Under the pieces are notes generated by a model. The model searched no databases. It had not been told where the DNA came from and worked only from the letters and a program-made list of their open reading frames with translations. This document shows, in pieces, positions 19,245 to 28,117 of a stretch of 64,000 nucleotides of DNA. Positions within the stretch are counted from its first letter, which is position 1, and each line of letters starts with the position of its first letter. A program made the position numbers and the translations under genes. The stretch comes from Paraburkholderia caffeinitolerans (GTDB lineage: Bacteria; Pseudomonadota; Gammaproteobacteria; Burkholderiales; Burkholderiaceae), in assembly GCF_902859945.1 (NCBI RefSeq), contig NZ_CADIKL010000031.1:1-64000 (forward strand), in the 5' to 3' direction.

Positions 19245-19610
19245 ATGTCTCAAGCCGACTCGCCATCCGGCGAATTCAATCTGTACGACCTGCGCGTCGA
19301 AGTGGTCGCCCCCGAGGGCGCGAAGCTGTACTGCGGCGCGAAGGTCGGCGACTTTTTCGAGCTGCGCGGAGAGATGCTGCATCTGCCGCCCGGCCAGGGT
19401 TTTTCGCTTTACTCGCTCGCGGCACTGCTGCCGCTCTTGCCCGCCAAGCAGCGCAGCACCGACCCGAGCGACTGGATGTCGACCGACGCCGAGGTCGCCT
19501 GCCCCGATCCGAACTGCCCGTCGCGCTTCCGGATATCCCGTGTCGGCACCCGCAAGTTCAAACACGCGGATACCACCGCGGTCAGGCTGAGCAACGAGGA
19601 AAACCCATGA
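19245..19610 (+). CDS. TIGR04076-like small protein
   Basis: 121 aa protein of the TIGR04076 type, recognised by YDLRVEVVAPEG, then KVGDFFELRGEML and LPPGQGFSLYSLAALLPLLPAKQR. Two cysteines sit in VACPDPNCPSRFRI. No biochemical role is established for this family. No signal peptide or membrane segment. It overlaps the aldo/keto reductase gene by four bases (ATGA at 19607), so the two proteins are made together. Confidence 0.75.
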   Translation: MSQADSPSGEFNLYDLRVEVVAPEGAKLYCGAKVGDFFELRGEMLHLPPGQGFSLYSLAALLPLLPAKQRSTDPSDWMSTDAEVACPDPNCPSRFRISRVGTRKFKHADTTAVRLSNEENP

Positions 19611-20656
19611 CCCAGATTCAGACTACCGAACTCGCGCCCGGCTATTCGATCTCGAGACTGATCAAGGGGGGCTGGCAACTGGCGGGCGATCACGGCGATG
19701 TCGACCAGGCCGGCGCACGCGACGACATGGCCGCTTACTACGAGGCAGGCATCACCGCGTTCGATTGCGCAGACATCTACACCGGCGTCGAGGAGATGAT
19801 CGGCGCGTTTCGCCGCGACTATCAGCAGCGCCACGGCACGGCCAGTTTGCAGAAGCTGAAGGTGCACACCAAGTTCGTGCCCGACCTGTCGCTGCTGGCG
19901 ACCATCGACCGCGAGCAGGTCGAGCAGATCATCGACCGTTCTCTCGCGCGGCTGCACACGGATCGGCTCGACCTGGTGCAGTTTCATTGGTGGGATTATT
20001 CGGCGCCACGTTATCTGGAGGTTGCCGGCTGGCTCAAGGATCTACAGCAAGCCGGCAAGATCGATCGCCTTGCCGCGACCAATTTCGACACCGCGCGTAC
20101 CGCGCAACTCGTGGATGCCGGCATTGCGCTTGTCAGCATGCAGGTGCAGTACTCGCTGCTCGACCAGCGGCCCGCGCGGCAACTCGCCCAGTACGCACGA
20201 GAGCATGGCATCCGCTTGCTGTGCTATGGCACCGTGGCCGGCGGCTTCCTGTCGAAGCGCTGGCTCGGCGTGGCCGAGCCCGTTGAGATCGCGAACCGCT
20301 CGCTCGTCAAATACAAACTGATCATCGATGACTTTGGCGGGTGGGACCTGTTCCAGGCACTCCTGCAAACGCTCGACAAGATCGCGCTGAAGCACGGTGT
20401 ATCGATCGCGACTATTGCAACCCGCTGGGTGCTTGATCAGGATAACGTAGCAGCGGCGATCGTCGGCGTGCGCCGCGGCGATCACCTTGCCGAGCACACC
20501 CGCGTGTTCGGCGTCTCCCTCGACGACGAAGACTGGCGCGCGATTGCTGCGATCCATGCGCGGAGCCCGGGGCTCGAAGGCGATGTGTATGGGCTCGAGC
20601 GTGACATCCACGGACGTCACGGCCGGATCATGAAGTATGAGTTGAACAAGGGCTAG
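19607..20656 (+). CDS. aldo/keto reductase
   Basis: NAD(P)H-dependent oxidoreductase with a TIM-barrel fold, 349 aa. AGITAFDCADIYTGVEEMIGAF supplies the catalytic Asp and Tyr region. HTKFVP carries the catalytic lysine, and QFHWWDYSAPRYLEV corresponds to the family His position. The C-terminal cofactor region is GVRRGDHLAEHTRVFGVSLDDEDW. Last gene of the XRE-TIGR04076-AKR operon. The substrate, probably an aldehyde or keto compound related to the symporter's solute, is not identifiable. Confidence 0.9.
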   Translation: MTQIQTTELAPGYSISRLIKGGWQLAGDHGDVDQAGARDDMAAYYEAGITAFDCADIYTGVEEMIGAFRRDYQQRHGTASLQKLKVHTKFVPDLSLLATIDREQVEQIIDRSLARLHTDRLDLVQFHWWDYSAPRYLEVAGWLKDLQQAGKIDRLAATNFDTARTAQLVDAGIALVSMQVQYSLLDQRPARQLAQYAREHGIRLLCYGTVAGGFLSKRWLGVAEPVEIANRSLVKYKLIIDDFGGWDLFQALLQTLDKIALKHGVSIATIATRWVLDQDNVAAAIVGVRRGDHLAEHTRVFGVSLDDEDWRAIAAIHARSPGLEGDVYGLERDIHGRHGRIMKYELNKG

Positions 20657-20780
20657 GCGCTCGGCTGCGTCTGGGGCGGTACGCGCCGCCCGCAGCAGCT
20701 CGCGGCGCCGATTGATCAGCATGCCGAAGCGCTTGCGTGGAGCTTGCCTGCTGTATCCAGACGGAGCGCCAGGAAATTTT

Positions 20781-20810
20781 TGTCGACACTACTATGCCGC
20801 CGACTATAAT
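20781..20810 (+). promoter_or_regulatory. promoter with TGTCGACA operator before the first GntR gene
   Basis: TATAAT at 20805-20810 is a perfect -10 box. The palindrome TGTCGACA (20781-20788) lies where the -35 should be, 16-24 bp before the -10, so a bound repressor would block the polymerase. The same core recurs at 26251, 27913 and 27997 in this window. Confidence 0.6.
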
Positions 20811-20853
20811 GCCGGGTGGGTAAATTCGACGAATATCGCTTCCGCTTTGCGCC

Positions 20854-21678
20854 ATGGCCCGAAATAAAACACAAAACCTGCCCGATCTTTCCGCACTTCT
20901 TACGCCAAAGAATTCACTCATGCTGGCCGTCGAGCGAGCTGTACTGCGCGGGCAGGATTGGGCGGCCGCATCGGTGCCGATTGCGGAGCAGATCGCTGCC
21001 CGGCTGGCCGGGGTCATTACGCTTGATTTGGTGAAATCCGGGCAACGCCTGCTGGAAGCGGATATCAGCGAAGTGTTGCACGTGAGCCGCGCGCCCGTTC
21101 GCGAAGCGCTGCGCATACTCGAGCGGGATCGCCTGGTGGAGTTTCAGGCCCGGCGCGGGGCGATCGTGACGGCGCCCGACGAGAACGAGCTTCGGGATAT
21201 TTTCCGCGTGCGCAGCGTCCTTTACATCACGATGCTCGAACAGGTCGCACGCGAGAATCCCTCGGAGCTCGAGGCATTGTTGACCGAATATGTACCGAGG
21301 CTAGCCAAGGCGGCCGACGAATCGGTGGACGCCTATGCCGTGGAAAGCTTCCAGTTGAATTTCGCCACCATCAGTCTGTGCAATAACCGGCTGCTGGTCG
21401 ATATCCTGCACTCCATCTCGTTGCGCACGTTCCGTTATGTCCGGCTGGGACTGGTGGCGGCGCCTCAATCGATGCGCGCATCCCTGAAAGTCTGGCGCGC
21501 GCTTCAGAAGGCCGCCGTCAAGCGAGACAGCGAGCTACTGCTGGGTCTAGCCGCCTCGCGCCTGGACGAGGCACGGGATGCGGCTGTTAGTGCGATTGCC
21601 GCAAGATCGGCTGGCGGCCGAAGCACGCGTGCTTCAAAAACCCCGCTTGCCAAGGGGAAAGCCGTTCCTGCGCAATAG
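20854..21678 (+). CDS. GntR-family regulator, FCD/FadR-like (paralogue 1)
   Basis: 274 aa. A long N-terminal arm (MARNKTQNLPDLSALLTPKN) comes before the winged helix-turn-helix (about 45-110, LEADISEVLHVSRAPVREALRILERDRLVEFQARRGAIV). The C-terminal FCD-like ligand domain (about 115-240) includes ELRDIFRVRSVLYITMLEQVA. It is strikingly similar along about 240 residues to the regulator at 24418-25242. Convergent with the MFS gene that follows. Its promoter carries a TGTCGACA palindrome, implying autoregulation or cross-regulation. Confidence 0.9.
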   Translation: MARNKTQNLPDLSALLTPKNSLMLAVERAVLRGQDWAAASVPIAEQIAARLAGVITLDLVKSGQRLLEADISEVLHVSRAPVREALRILERDRLVEFQARRGAIVTAPDENELRDIFRVRSVLYITMLEQVARENPSELEALLTEYVPRLAKAADESVDAYAVESFQLNFATISLCNNRLLVDILHSISLRTFRYVRLGLVAAPQSMRASLKVWRALQKAAVKRDSELLLGLAASRLDEARDAAVSAIAARSAGGRSTRASKTPLAKGKAVPAQ

Positions 21679-21704
21679 GCGGCTCTCTTGGGTAATACCT
21701 TGGC

Positions 21705-23051
21705 TCAGGCCGCAGTACCGGTGCCCACGGTATCGGCAAGGGCGGGCGCCGCATCCAGTTGGACATCGGAGATTTTGGCCGCGTCAATGTCGTAACTGCG
21801 CATTGCAACGACAAAAAAGCCCGCGGCCAATACGCTGCACAGTGGAATGAAGGTGAGCGCGTGCTGCAAACCCCAGCGGTCCGATAAGGCCCCCGCGAGG
21901 ACTGGACCCACGGCCAGGCCAAACACGTTTTGGAACAGGGAAAGCACGGCGGCGCCGGTGGAGCGCACGCCGGGGTGAACGACGTCCATGGCGACGCCCG
22001 CAACCACGCCGACGGTGCAGTTCATGAAAAAGCCGCCAAGCACGATCAGCTTGAACTGAATAGCGGCCGTGTAAGTGCCGCCGAACGCCGCTACGAAGAT
22101 CACAGACGTGACGAGGCATAGCACGGAGAGCGCGGGCAACTTGTTGCGCGGATTGCGACGTGTCAGGCGCCCCACCACAAAGCCCCAGAGCGTGCAGCTA
22201 AAGGCGCCGACCAATACCACCACCGCCGCTGCCTTGCCCGCGGCCTCCGGGGTCATGCCGTGAAAGCGGTTCAGGTAGCTGGGCAGCCACGACCACATGG
22301 CCGACACGGTGATCAGTTGAGCCGACGCGCCAGCGCACACCCACAGCAGCGTGCGCGTGCGCGCCAGCGCGCCGAAGATGCGCTTGAGCGTCTCCCCCAG
22401 CGGCTGGCTCTCCGGATTCGAGTCCGGCGTTAGCGCTACCGTCTTGTAGTCGCGCACCAGCAGATAGAACAACGCCAGCACGAGCCCCGGTACACCGACC
22501 ACCCCAAAGGCGGCTTTCCAGCCCCACCTGGCCGCGATCATCCCGCCCAGCACGACGCCCAGCACCGAGCCCAGCGATGGAGCGGCATAGAATGCGCCGA
22601 GCGCGGCACTGCGCAAGGACTTGGGAAACAGTGTCGAGATCAAGGCGACACCCACCGAACCATAGCCGGTTTCACCCAGCCCAACCACCGCGCGCGCCAT
22701 GAACAATTGGCTGAAGTTGGCCGTGAACATACATGAGATCGTCGCCAGGCTCCAGGTGACGGCCATGACCACGATGCTCTTTACCCGGCCCATGCGGTCC
22801 GCCACCAGCGCTACCGGCAATCCCCCCGCGCCCACCACGATCGAGACGACCGAGACCAGCGAGCCCAGTTGCTTGTCGCTCAGATGCCATTCGCTCTTGA
22901 TGTGAGGAAATAGCGAAACGATTACCTGGCGGTCGATAAAATCGAAGAACATGAGTGCGAAGGTCATCGCAAAGGCAAACCAGACCTGCGGCCTGCTCGC
23001 CAGATAGCCGCTGTTGCTGGCGGCCTCGGAGTCATTGGGTATCACGTTCAT
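21705..23051 (-). CDS. MFS transporter (paralogue 1)
   Basis: Major facilitator superfamily carrier with 12 membrane segments, 448 aa from ATG 23051 (MNVIPNDSE), which has GAGAGAC in front. The open frame extends 49 codons further but that part is non-family. Landmarks are FFDFIDRQVIVSLFPHIKSEWHLSDKQLGSLVS and VALVADRMGRVKSIVVM. It resembles the anion:cation symporter (ACS) branch that takes up organic acids. Last gene of the dioxygenase operon and a clear paralogue of the next MFS gene. Confidence 0.9.
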   Translation of the reverse strand: MNVIPNDSEAASNSGYLASRPQVWFAFAMTFALMFFDFIDRQVIVSLFPHIKSEWHLSDKQLGSLVSVVSIVVGAGGLPVALVADRMGRVKSIVVMAVTWSLATISCMFTANFSQLFMARAVVGLGETGYGSVGVALISTLFPKSLRSAALGAFYAAPSLGSVLGVVLGGMIAARWGWKAAFGVVGVPGLVLALFYLLVRDYKTVALTPDSNPESQPLGETLKRIFGALARTRTLLWVCAGASAQLITVSAMWSWLPSYLNRFHGMTPEAAGKAAAVVVLVGAFSCTLWGFVVGRLTRRNPRNKLPALSVLCLVTSVIFVAAFGGTYTAAIQFKLIVLGGFFMNCTVGVVAGVAMDVVHPGVRSTGAAVLSLFQNVFGLAVGPVLAGALSDRWGLQHALTFIPLCSVLAAGFFVVAMRSYDIDAAKISDVQLDAAPALADTVGTGTAA

Positions 23052-23085
23052 GTTTGTCTCTCGAGATTGATGAAATACGCGACGC

Positions 23086-24381
23086 CTACCCGCGTCGTGC
23101 TTCCGCGATATGGCACCGCCGGCCAATGAGGTACACCGTAAGCGGCAGAACGGCCGCGAGCGGAAGCCAGCGCAATGCGCCTTGCAGCCCCACCGCATCC
23201 GCTACCACACCCGTGACAAACGGACCCGCAGCGAGACCCAGGATATTGTTGAAAAGCGTGAGCGTTGCAAATGCCGACCCATGGATACCCGGCGGCGTCG
23301 CCCCAGCAATGATTGCGCTACAGGTGCCGAACGAACTGGCGAGAAATAACACTGCAGGTGCGAGGAGTGCGAACTGCAGATTGCCCGGCGGCAACCGGAA
23401 TGCGATTGCCAGCAGAATGCCCAGCATGAGGCAATAAGCAATCGCCATGTTCCAGCGCTTGAGCGAAGAGTCGCCGCTGATCCGGTCGGTCACCACACCG
23501 CACAGAAACTGTCCCAGGCCGCTGACAAGGACAAGGCCCGCCGCCGCCACGGCCGCCTTGCCGACCGGCATGCCCCAGTAGCGATTCAGGTAGCTGGGCA
23601 GCCACACGAAAAGCGTGCCCTGGATGAAGATCTGCAGTGCACTGCCGAGGTACGCGCAAAAAACCGAGCGCGAAGGAAACAGTCCGGCAAACAGCGCTCG
23701 GGGCGTCAGTTTCACCTGTTCATGCTCGGACATTGCTTTCGCCTCGACCGGATGTGCATGAGCGAGCCTCTTTTCCGTCACTGCAAAGCAATAAATAATC
23801 ACCAGTGCAAAACCGAGAATCGCCATTAGCGCCATCGAAAAACGCCAGCCAAAGCGGGTCGCAATGATGCCGGAAATCGAAACGCCGAGCACCGACCCAA
23901 AAGCAGCAGCAGAGGTAAAGCCGCCGGCAACGGTCGAGCGCAGTTTCCTCGGGAAGATGCTCATGAGCATCGCGAGTCCGACACTTCCGTACGCCGCCTC
24001 GCCAACACCCACGAAAATGCGCGCGACAAGCATCTCGTGGTAGCTGCTCGCCATCGCACACCCAAGCGTGGCAAGACTCCAGAGCGCAGCCATCAGGGCG
24101 ATGCTTTTGACACGTCCCCAGCGGTCCGCAATCAGCGAAAACGGGAGGGTCAGCACGCCGACCGCCAACGGCACCACGCCGCTGATCGAACCGAGCTGAG
24201 TGTCAGAAAGCTGCCACTGAACTTTCAATATCGGAAACAAGGCATTGAGCGCCTGCCGCGACATGTAGTCGGATAGCAAGAGACAAAACATCAATGCAAA
24301 TACCACCCACGCGTAGGCCCGCGCATTACGGCCAACCGTACTTGACTCAGCCGCTACTGAGTTAGCTGTATAAAGAGTCAT
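23086..24381 (-). CDS. MFS transporter (paralogue 2)
   Basis: 431 aa, 12 membrane segments. LLSDYMSRQALNALFPILKVQWQLSDTQLGSISG and LIADRWGRVKSIALMAALW align directly with the neighbouring MFS protein, so the two arose by duplication. It lies 34 bp upstream of paralogue 1 and 36 bp after GntR paralogue 2. Likely imports an organic acid. Having two similar carriers in one operon suggests related substrates or different affinities (inference). Confidence 0.9.
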   Translation of the reverse strand: MTLYTANSVAAESSTVGRNARAYAWVVFALMFCLLLSDYMSRQALNALFPILKVQWQLSDTQLGSISGVVPLAVGVLTLPFSLIADRWGRVKSIALMAALWSLATLGCAMASSYHEMLVARIFVGVGEAAYGSVGLAMLMSIFPRKLRSTVAGGFTSAAAFGSVLGVSISGIIATRFGWRFSMALMAILGFALVIIYCFAVTEKRLAHAHPVEAKAMSEHEQVKLTPRALFAGLFPSRSVFCAYLGSALQIFIQGTLFVWLPSYLNRYWGMPVGKAAVAAAGLVLVSGLGQFLCGVVTDRISGDSSLKRWNMAIAYCLMLGILLAIAFRLPPGNLQFALLAPAVLFLASSFGTCSAIIAGATPPGIHGSAFATLTLFNNILGLAAGPFVTGVVADAVGLQGALRWLPLAAVLPLTVYLIGRRCHIAEARRG

Positions 24382-24417
24382 TTTGTCTCCTCCGGCCGTG
24401 AATTATTTATTACGGCA

Positions 24418-25242
24418 TTAGTTGAAAGGCACGTGCAAACGCTCAGGGAGGCTCGGTCTTTCGCGCACAACGCGCCCGCTTTCAGCCGGCAATCCGGCAA
24501 TTGCGCGTATCGCAGCGTCCCTGGCGGTATCCAGACGCGAGGCCGCAAGGCAAAGCAGTTGTTGGTTGTCCCGCTTGACCGCAGCCCTGTGCAGATCATT
24601 CCAGTCACTTAACGACGCGAAGATCGACTGAGGCGCAGCCACGAATCCCAGTCGGACATAACGCAGGATTCGCAATGAGAGTGAATGCAGAAGGTCGACC
24701 AGGAGCCGGTTTCCGCACAAACTCACCGTGGCGAAATTCAGAAGAAAGCTTTCTACTGCGTAGGCGTCGGCAGACTCTGCGGCTGCCCTGGTTAGTCTGG
24801 GCATATGCATGGTCAGCAACGCTTCGAACCCGGCCGGGCTTTCGCGCGCCACCTGTTCGAGCATCGTGATGTAAAGCACGCTGCGCACGCGGAAAATATC
24901 CCTAAGCTCGTCCTCGTCGGGGGCCGTCACGATCGCCCCGCGTCTGGCCTGAAACTCGATCAAGCGGTCCCGCTCGAGCATGCGCATCGCTTCGCGCACT
25001 GGAGCGCGGCTGACTTGCAGCACTTCGCTGATATCGTTCTCCAGCAAGCGCTGCCCCGCTTTCACCAGGTCCAGCGTAATGACTCCAGCCAGCCGGACGG
25101 CAATCTGCTGTGCAATCGGCGCTGCGGCGTATACGCCATCCTGACCGCGCAACACCGCCCGCTCGACGGCCAGCATCAGGGAATTTTTCGGCGTGAGAAG
25201 CGTGGAAAGGTCGGGGAGGTTTGGGGTTCTGTTTCGGGCCAT
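24418..25242 (-). CDS. GntR-family regulator, FCD/FadR-like (paralogue 2)
   Basis: 274 aa from ATG 25242, exactly the length of paralogue 1. By eye about three quarters of the first 245 residues match; the tails differ. Winged helix at about 45-110 (LENDISEVLQVSRAPVREAMRMLERDRLIEF), sensor domain after it. The open frame continues upstream, but the conserved MARNRTPNLPDLSTLL start fixes the true N terminus. It is second in the operon after the dioxygenase and probably represses it through the palindrome at 26247-26264. Confidence 0.9.
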   Translation of the reverse strand: MARNRTPNLPDLSTLLTPKNSLMLAVERAVLRGQDGVYAAAPIAQQIAVRLAGVITLDLVKAGQRLLENDISEVLQVSRAPVREAMRMLERDRLIEFQARRGAIVTAPDEDELRDIFRVRSVLYITMLEQVARESPAGFEALLTMHMPRLTRAAAESADAYAVESFLLNFATVSLCGNRLLVDLLHSLSLRILRYVRLGFVAAPQSIFASLSDWNDLHRAAVKRDNQQLLCLAASRLDTARDAAIRAIAGLPAESGRVVRERPSLPERLHVPFN

Positions 25243-25264
25243 GGCGTAGATACACACAAATTGC

Positions 25265-26110
25265 TCAATATGGCCTGTCGCCCTCAATGCCCGCTCGCTC
25301 CATTTTGCGAGGCGCCGGCCAGTAATCCATGACCGCATAGTGCTGCGTGGAGCGGTTGTCCCACACCGCAACACTGTTCGGCTTCCAACGGAAACGCACC
25401 TGATACTCCGGGATCGATGCCTGGCTTTGCAGATAATTCAGCAGAAGGCTCGCGCCTGGCGTCTTGTCCAGGCCGTAACGCACGTTGTCGGCGGTGTGGT
25501 AGTTGACGAAATGCGTTGTGAAGCTACTGACGTACAGGATCTTCTCGCCAGTTTCCGGGTGCGTACGCACGACAGGATGCTCCACCTCCGGATTCTGCGC
25601 CGCGAGTTTCCTTCGTTCTTCGGGATCCATTGCCGCGCCAAACGAGTGTTCAATGCTGCTTTTCGCTCTCAATCCCTCAATGCGCTTTTTGACTTCTTCG
25701 GGGAGCTGCTTATAAGCCTCGACCATGTTGACCCAGATGGTGTCGCCGCCCACTTCCGGGCACTCGACACAGCGGAGCACGGCCCCCATGGATGGGTTAG
25801 GCCGCCAAAGCCCGTCGGTATGGTAATTGTTCTCGTAAGGGTTTTTGGCTTCCGACCGATAGATGCGCACGAGCCCCGGGTGTTCCGGATCGCTTCCCGC
25901 AACGGGATGATCCTCGAGTTTTCCGAATCTGCTCGCAAACGCGACATGCTCCTCGCGCGAGAGATCCTGGTCCCGGAAAAACAGGACCCGGTGCTTGAGC
26001 AACAGCGCCTTGACTTCCGCAAACAGCGCCGCATCCCGCGATGCGTCGCCCAGGCTTACGCCAGCCACCTCGGCGCCAATGGACGCGGTCAATCTTTCTA
26101 CTTTAATCAT
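25265..26110 (-). CDS. TauD/TfdA-family Fe(II)/2-oxoglutarate dioxygenase
   Basis: Non-haem iron dioxygenase, 281 aa. It uses 2-oxoglutarate and O2 to hydroxylate a substrate, often releasing sulfite, an alcohol or an amine. The iron triad is H97-x-D99 (NNYHTDGLW) and H257 (STQHYAVMDYW), with arginines R268 or R272 placed to bind 2-oxoglutarate. ATG 26110 has an AGGAGA ribosome site; the frame reaches 40 codons further upstream without family sequence. First gene of the four-gene operon dioxygenase, GntR, MFS, MFS. The substrate is unknown; taurine and 2,4-D are only family examples. Confidence 0.92.
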   Translation of the reverse strand: MIKVERLTASIGAEVAGVSLGDASRDAALFAEVKALLLKHRVLFFRDQDLSREEHVAFASRFGKLEDHPVAGSDPEHPGLVRIYRSEAKNPYENNYHTDGLWRPNPSMGAVLRCVECPEVGGDTIWVNMVEAYKQLPEEVKKRIEGLRAKSSIEHSFGAAMDPEERRKLAAQNPEVEHPVVRTHPETGEKILYVSSFTTHFVNYHTADNVRYGLDKTPGASLLLNYLQSQASIPEYQVRFRWKPNSVAVWDNRSTQHYAVMDYWPAPRKMERAGIEGDRPY

Positions 26111-26246
26111 GAACGATGTCTCCTTATATCTGGCGGGGATTTCACCCAAACCCCCGCGGTCGCGGCCACGTGCCGGGAGGCCGGTTTGCCCCGCGAAACC
26201 GTGAAGTTTTTTGCCCTTGTTGCTGAACAAGATAGCAGCAATATTT

Positions 26247-26264
26247 ATTTATGTCGACATAAAT
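26247..26264. promoter_or_regulatory. 18-bp perfect palindrome ATTTATGTCGACATAAAT upstream of the dioxygenase operon
   Basis: ATTTATGTCGACATAAAT is fully symmetrical and lies 137 bp before the dioxygenase start. It shares the ATGTCGACAT core with two sites at 27.9-28.0 kb and TGTCGACA with the GntR1 promoter. Size, symmetry and position fit a GntR-dimer operator. Confidence 0.65.
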
Positions 26265-26306
26265 TGGCTGGAACGCGTGCGTATCAACCCGGGTAGTTCC
26301 GGCTCC

Positions 26307-26681
26307 CTACTGACCGAATGGACGCTGCACCGTGAGCTTGCTCGTCACCGAGGTCACACCCGCGACGCCCTTCACGATCTCGACAACGGTGTTGATCTGC
26401 GAAGCGTCCGAAACGGTTCCGCTGATCGCCACGGCGCCTCCTTTCGCGGTGACGCCGATGTCGCCCGCATCAATCTCCTTGTGCTTCGCGAGCGCTGCGT
26501 ACACCTTGCGCTTTAGCGCGCGATTTGCCTGGCGTGCGGTCCTGGCTGTCGTGCCGCCAGATGCGTTGAGCGCCGCGCCCGACGATGCGCCTGCCGGCGT
26601 CCCCTCCTGTGCCCAGGCGCTGATCAACACCGCTGCGATCGCGACGCCGAGCGCCGCCCTGAGTCCGTTCATCATCTTCAT
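26307..26681 (-). CDS. BON-domain periplasmic or envelope protein
   Basis: 124 aa from ATG 26681. A signal peptide (MKMMNGLRAALGVAIAAVLISAWA) and a low-complexity Ala/Gly/Ser/Thr linker precede one BON domain at about 55-120 (RALKRKVYAALAKHKEIDAGDIGVTAKGGAVAISGTV, then VVEIVKGVAGVTSVTSKLTV). BON domains bind phospholipid surfaces and stabilise envelopes. It is 28 bp after the porin stop on the same strand, so it probably shares the porin transcript. Confidence 0.88.
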   Translation of the reverse strand: MKMMNGLRAALGVAIAAVLISAWAQEGTPAGASSGAALNASGGTTARTARQANRALKRKVYAALAKHKEIDAGDIGVTAKGGAVAISGTVSDASQINTVVEIVKGVAGVTSVTSKLTVQRPFGQ

Positions 26682-26709
26682 GGTGGTTCTCCTTTTCGCG
26701 GTCAAGTCA

Positions 26710-27831
26710 TCAAAAGCTATGGCGCAGACCAATCATCGCTGCCGTGGTCGAGACGCCCGGTGCGACGGGTTGGCCGTACATGATCGTCTGGTTCATGGCG
26801 CCGCGGTTCGCGACATATCCGACCTGCGCGGAGATGATCGTCCGCTTGGACAGGCTGTAATCCGCGCCCACTGCATATTCACTCGAGTGGTTCGCCGAGT
26901 TGTTGCGGTCCTTCAGGTAATAGAAACCGGACGTGATCCTGAAGGCCGGGGTGAACTGATAGCCGAGACCTCCGGATATCATTTCGTAATCCGATAGTTT
27001 TGTGTTCGAAGGATTTTTGCCAATGCCGTATGACGCCGACACCGATATCCCCCGAAACGTGTACTTCGCGCCGAAATAGTAGAAGCGATTGTTGTCGAGC
27101 CCCGTCGGGTTGGCTGCCGCGAGGTTCGTGTCGTGGGCGTTGTAGTAGACGGCGGACAAATTGAGGCCGTAGTTCGAGTACTTGAGCACCGCCGATTCGC
27201 GCGTGCCGCCCTGAATCTGGCCCGGCACTCCGCCCGGTGCGTACTCGAGCGCGGCCGACGCGCCATGGAACTTCGGCGACTGGTAGACCAGCGCGTTGCT
27301 GTCGTACAGCGCGCCGATCGGCACGTTCGTGTTCGTTCCGGGCCAGCCAGCGGCCTGGTTCAGCCCGAGCCAAGCCCCGAGGATGCTGCCGAAGTATTCC
27401 GCCGCACGGACGTCGGTATCGGCCATCGCATAGATCATGGGCGTGTACTGCCGTCCGGCGTCGAAGGTGCCGAACGGCCCGGAGACGCCAACCGTTGCCT
27501 GCTGGTTGAACACCGCGGTCGCCCCCGTCGTGTCGGCCAGTCCGAGCTTGCCGTTGCTGCTGTTGAACACGCCCTGCAATCTGAAGTTGACCTTGTAGCC
27601 GTTGCCGATGTCTTCGGTCCCCTTGATACCCCAAAAGCTCCCGTAGAGGCTGCCGTCCTTGACCCCGAACACATGCCCGTTGTTGCGCGCGTTCGGCGCG
27701 AACGACGACGCGGACGTGCTTTGATAAAAAAGTCCCGAATCAATCGCGCCGTACAACGTGACCGACGATTGCGCATGCGACGTGCTGGCGAATACCGCGA
27801 GCACCGCTGCACCGTGCCACTTCAATTTCAT
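26710..27831 (-). CDS. Gram-negative porin (OmpC-like)
   Basis: 373 aa from ATG 27831, which has GAGGAGA upstream. The signal peptide (MKLKWHGAAVLAVFASTSHA) precedes QSSVTLYGAIDSGLFYQ, and the chain ends AMIGLRHSF with the terminal Phe. It probably forms the outer-membrane channel for the solute handled by the surrounding regulon. The open frame extends 23 codons upstream but is non-family. Divergent from the BKACE gene, with two TGTCGACA-core palindromes between them. Confidence 0.92.
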   Translation of the reverse strand: MKLKWHGAAVLAVFASTSHAQSSVTLYGAIDSGLFYQSTSASSFAPNARNNGHVFGVKDGSLYGSFWGIKGTEDIGNGYKVNFRLQGVFNSSNGKLGLADTTGATAVFNQQATVGVSGPFGTFDAGRQYTPMIYAMADTDVRAAEYFGSILGAWLGLNQAAGWPGTNTNVPIGALYDSNALVYQSPKFHGASAALEYAPGGVPGQIQGGTRESAVLKYSNYGLNLSAVYYNAHDTNLAAANPTGLDNNRFYYFGAKYTFRGISVSASYGIGKNPSNTKLSDYEMISGGLGYQFTPAFRITSGFYYLKDRNNSANHSSEYAVGADYSLSKRTIISAQVGYVANRGAMNQTIMYGQPVAPGVSTTAAMIGLRHSF

Positions 27832-27912
27832 TGACGTCTCCTCTGCCTTTTTGTGATGACCGGGCAAGCCCGACCGGTTGCTGACGACGCCGATCATCAT
27901 CTAAATTTAATG

Positions 27913-28006
27913 ATGTCGACATTAATGTTTATACCGAGTCGACCGGTAGACAGTGCAAGACGTGGCTTCCTGGCAACAAGTCTCCTTTTGATATTTATGT
28001 CGACAT
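27913..28006. promoter_or_regulatory. two ATGTCGACAT palindromes between porin and BKACE genes
   Basis: ATGTCGACAT occurs at 27913-27922 and again at 27997-28006, 84 bp apart (eight helical turns). The first is 82 bp from the porin start and the second 112 bp from the BKACE start. Flanks are AT-rich (TTTA/TAAT-like), as at 26247. One site per divergent promoter, or a looped repressor, is plausible. Confidence 0.65.
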
Positions 28007-28117
28007 TATTGTTTTCGAGGGATACACTCCGACCCACAGTGACCTCGCAACTGTCGCGCTCGTCCTGCGAGACCCAACGTTCTGACGATTTCCCATCTCA
28101 CCCGGAGCTCCATCACC

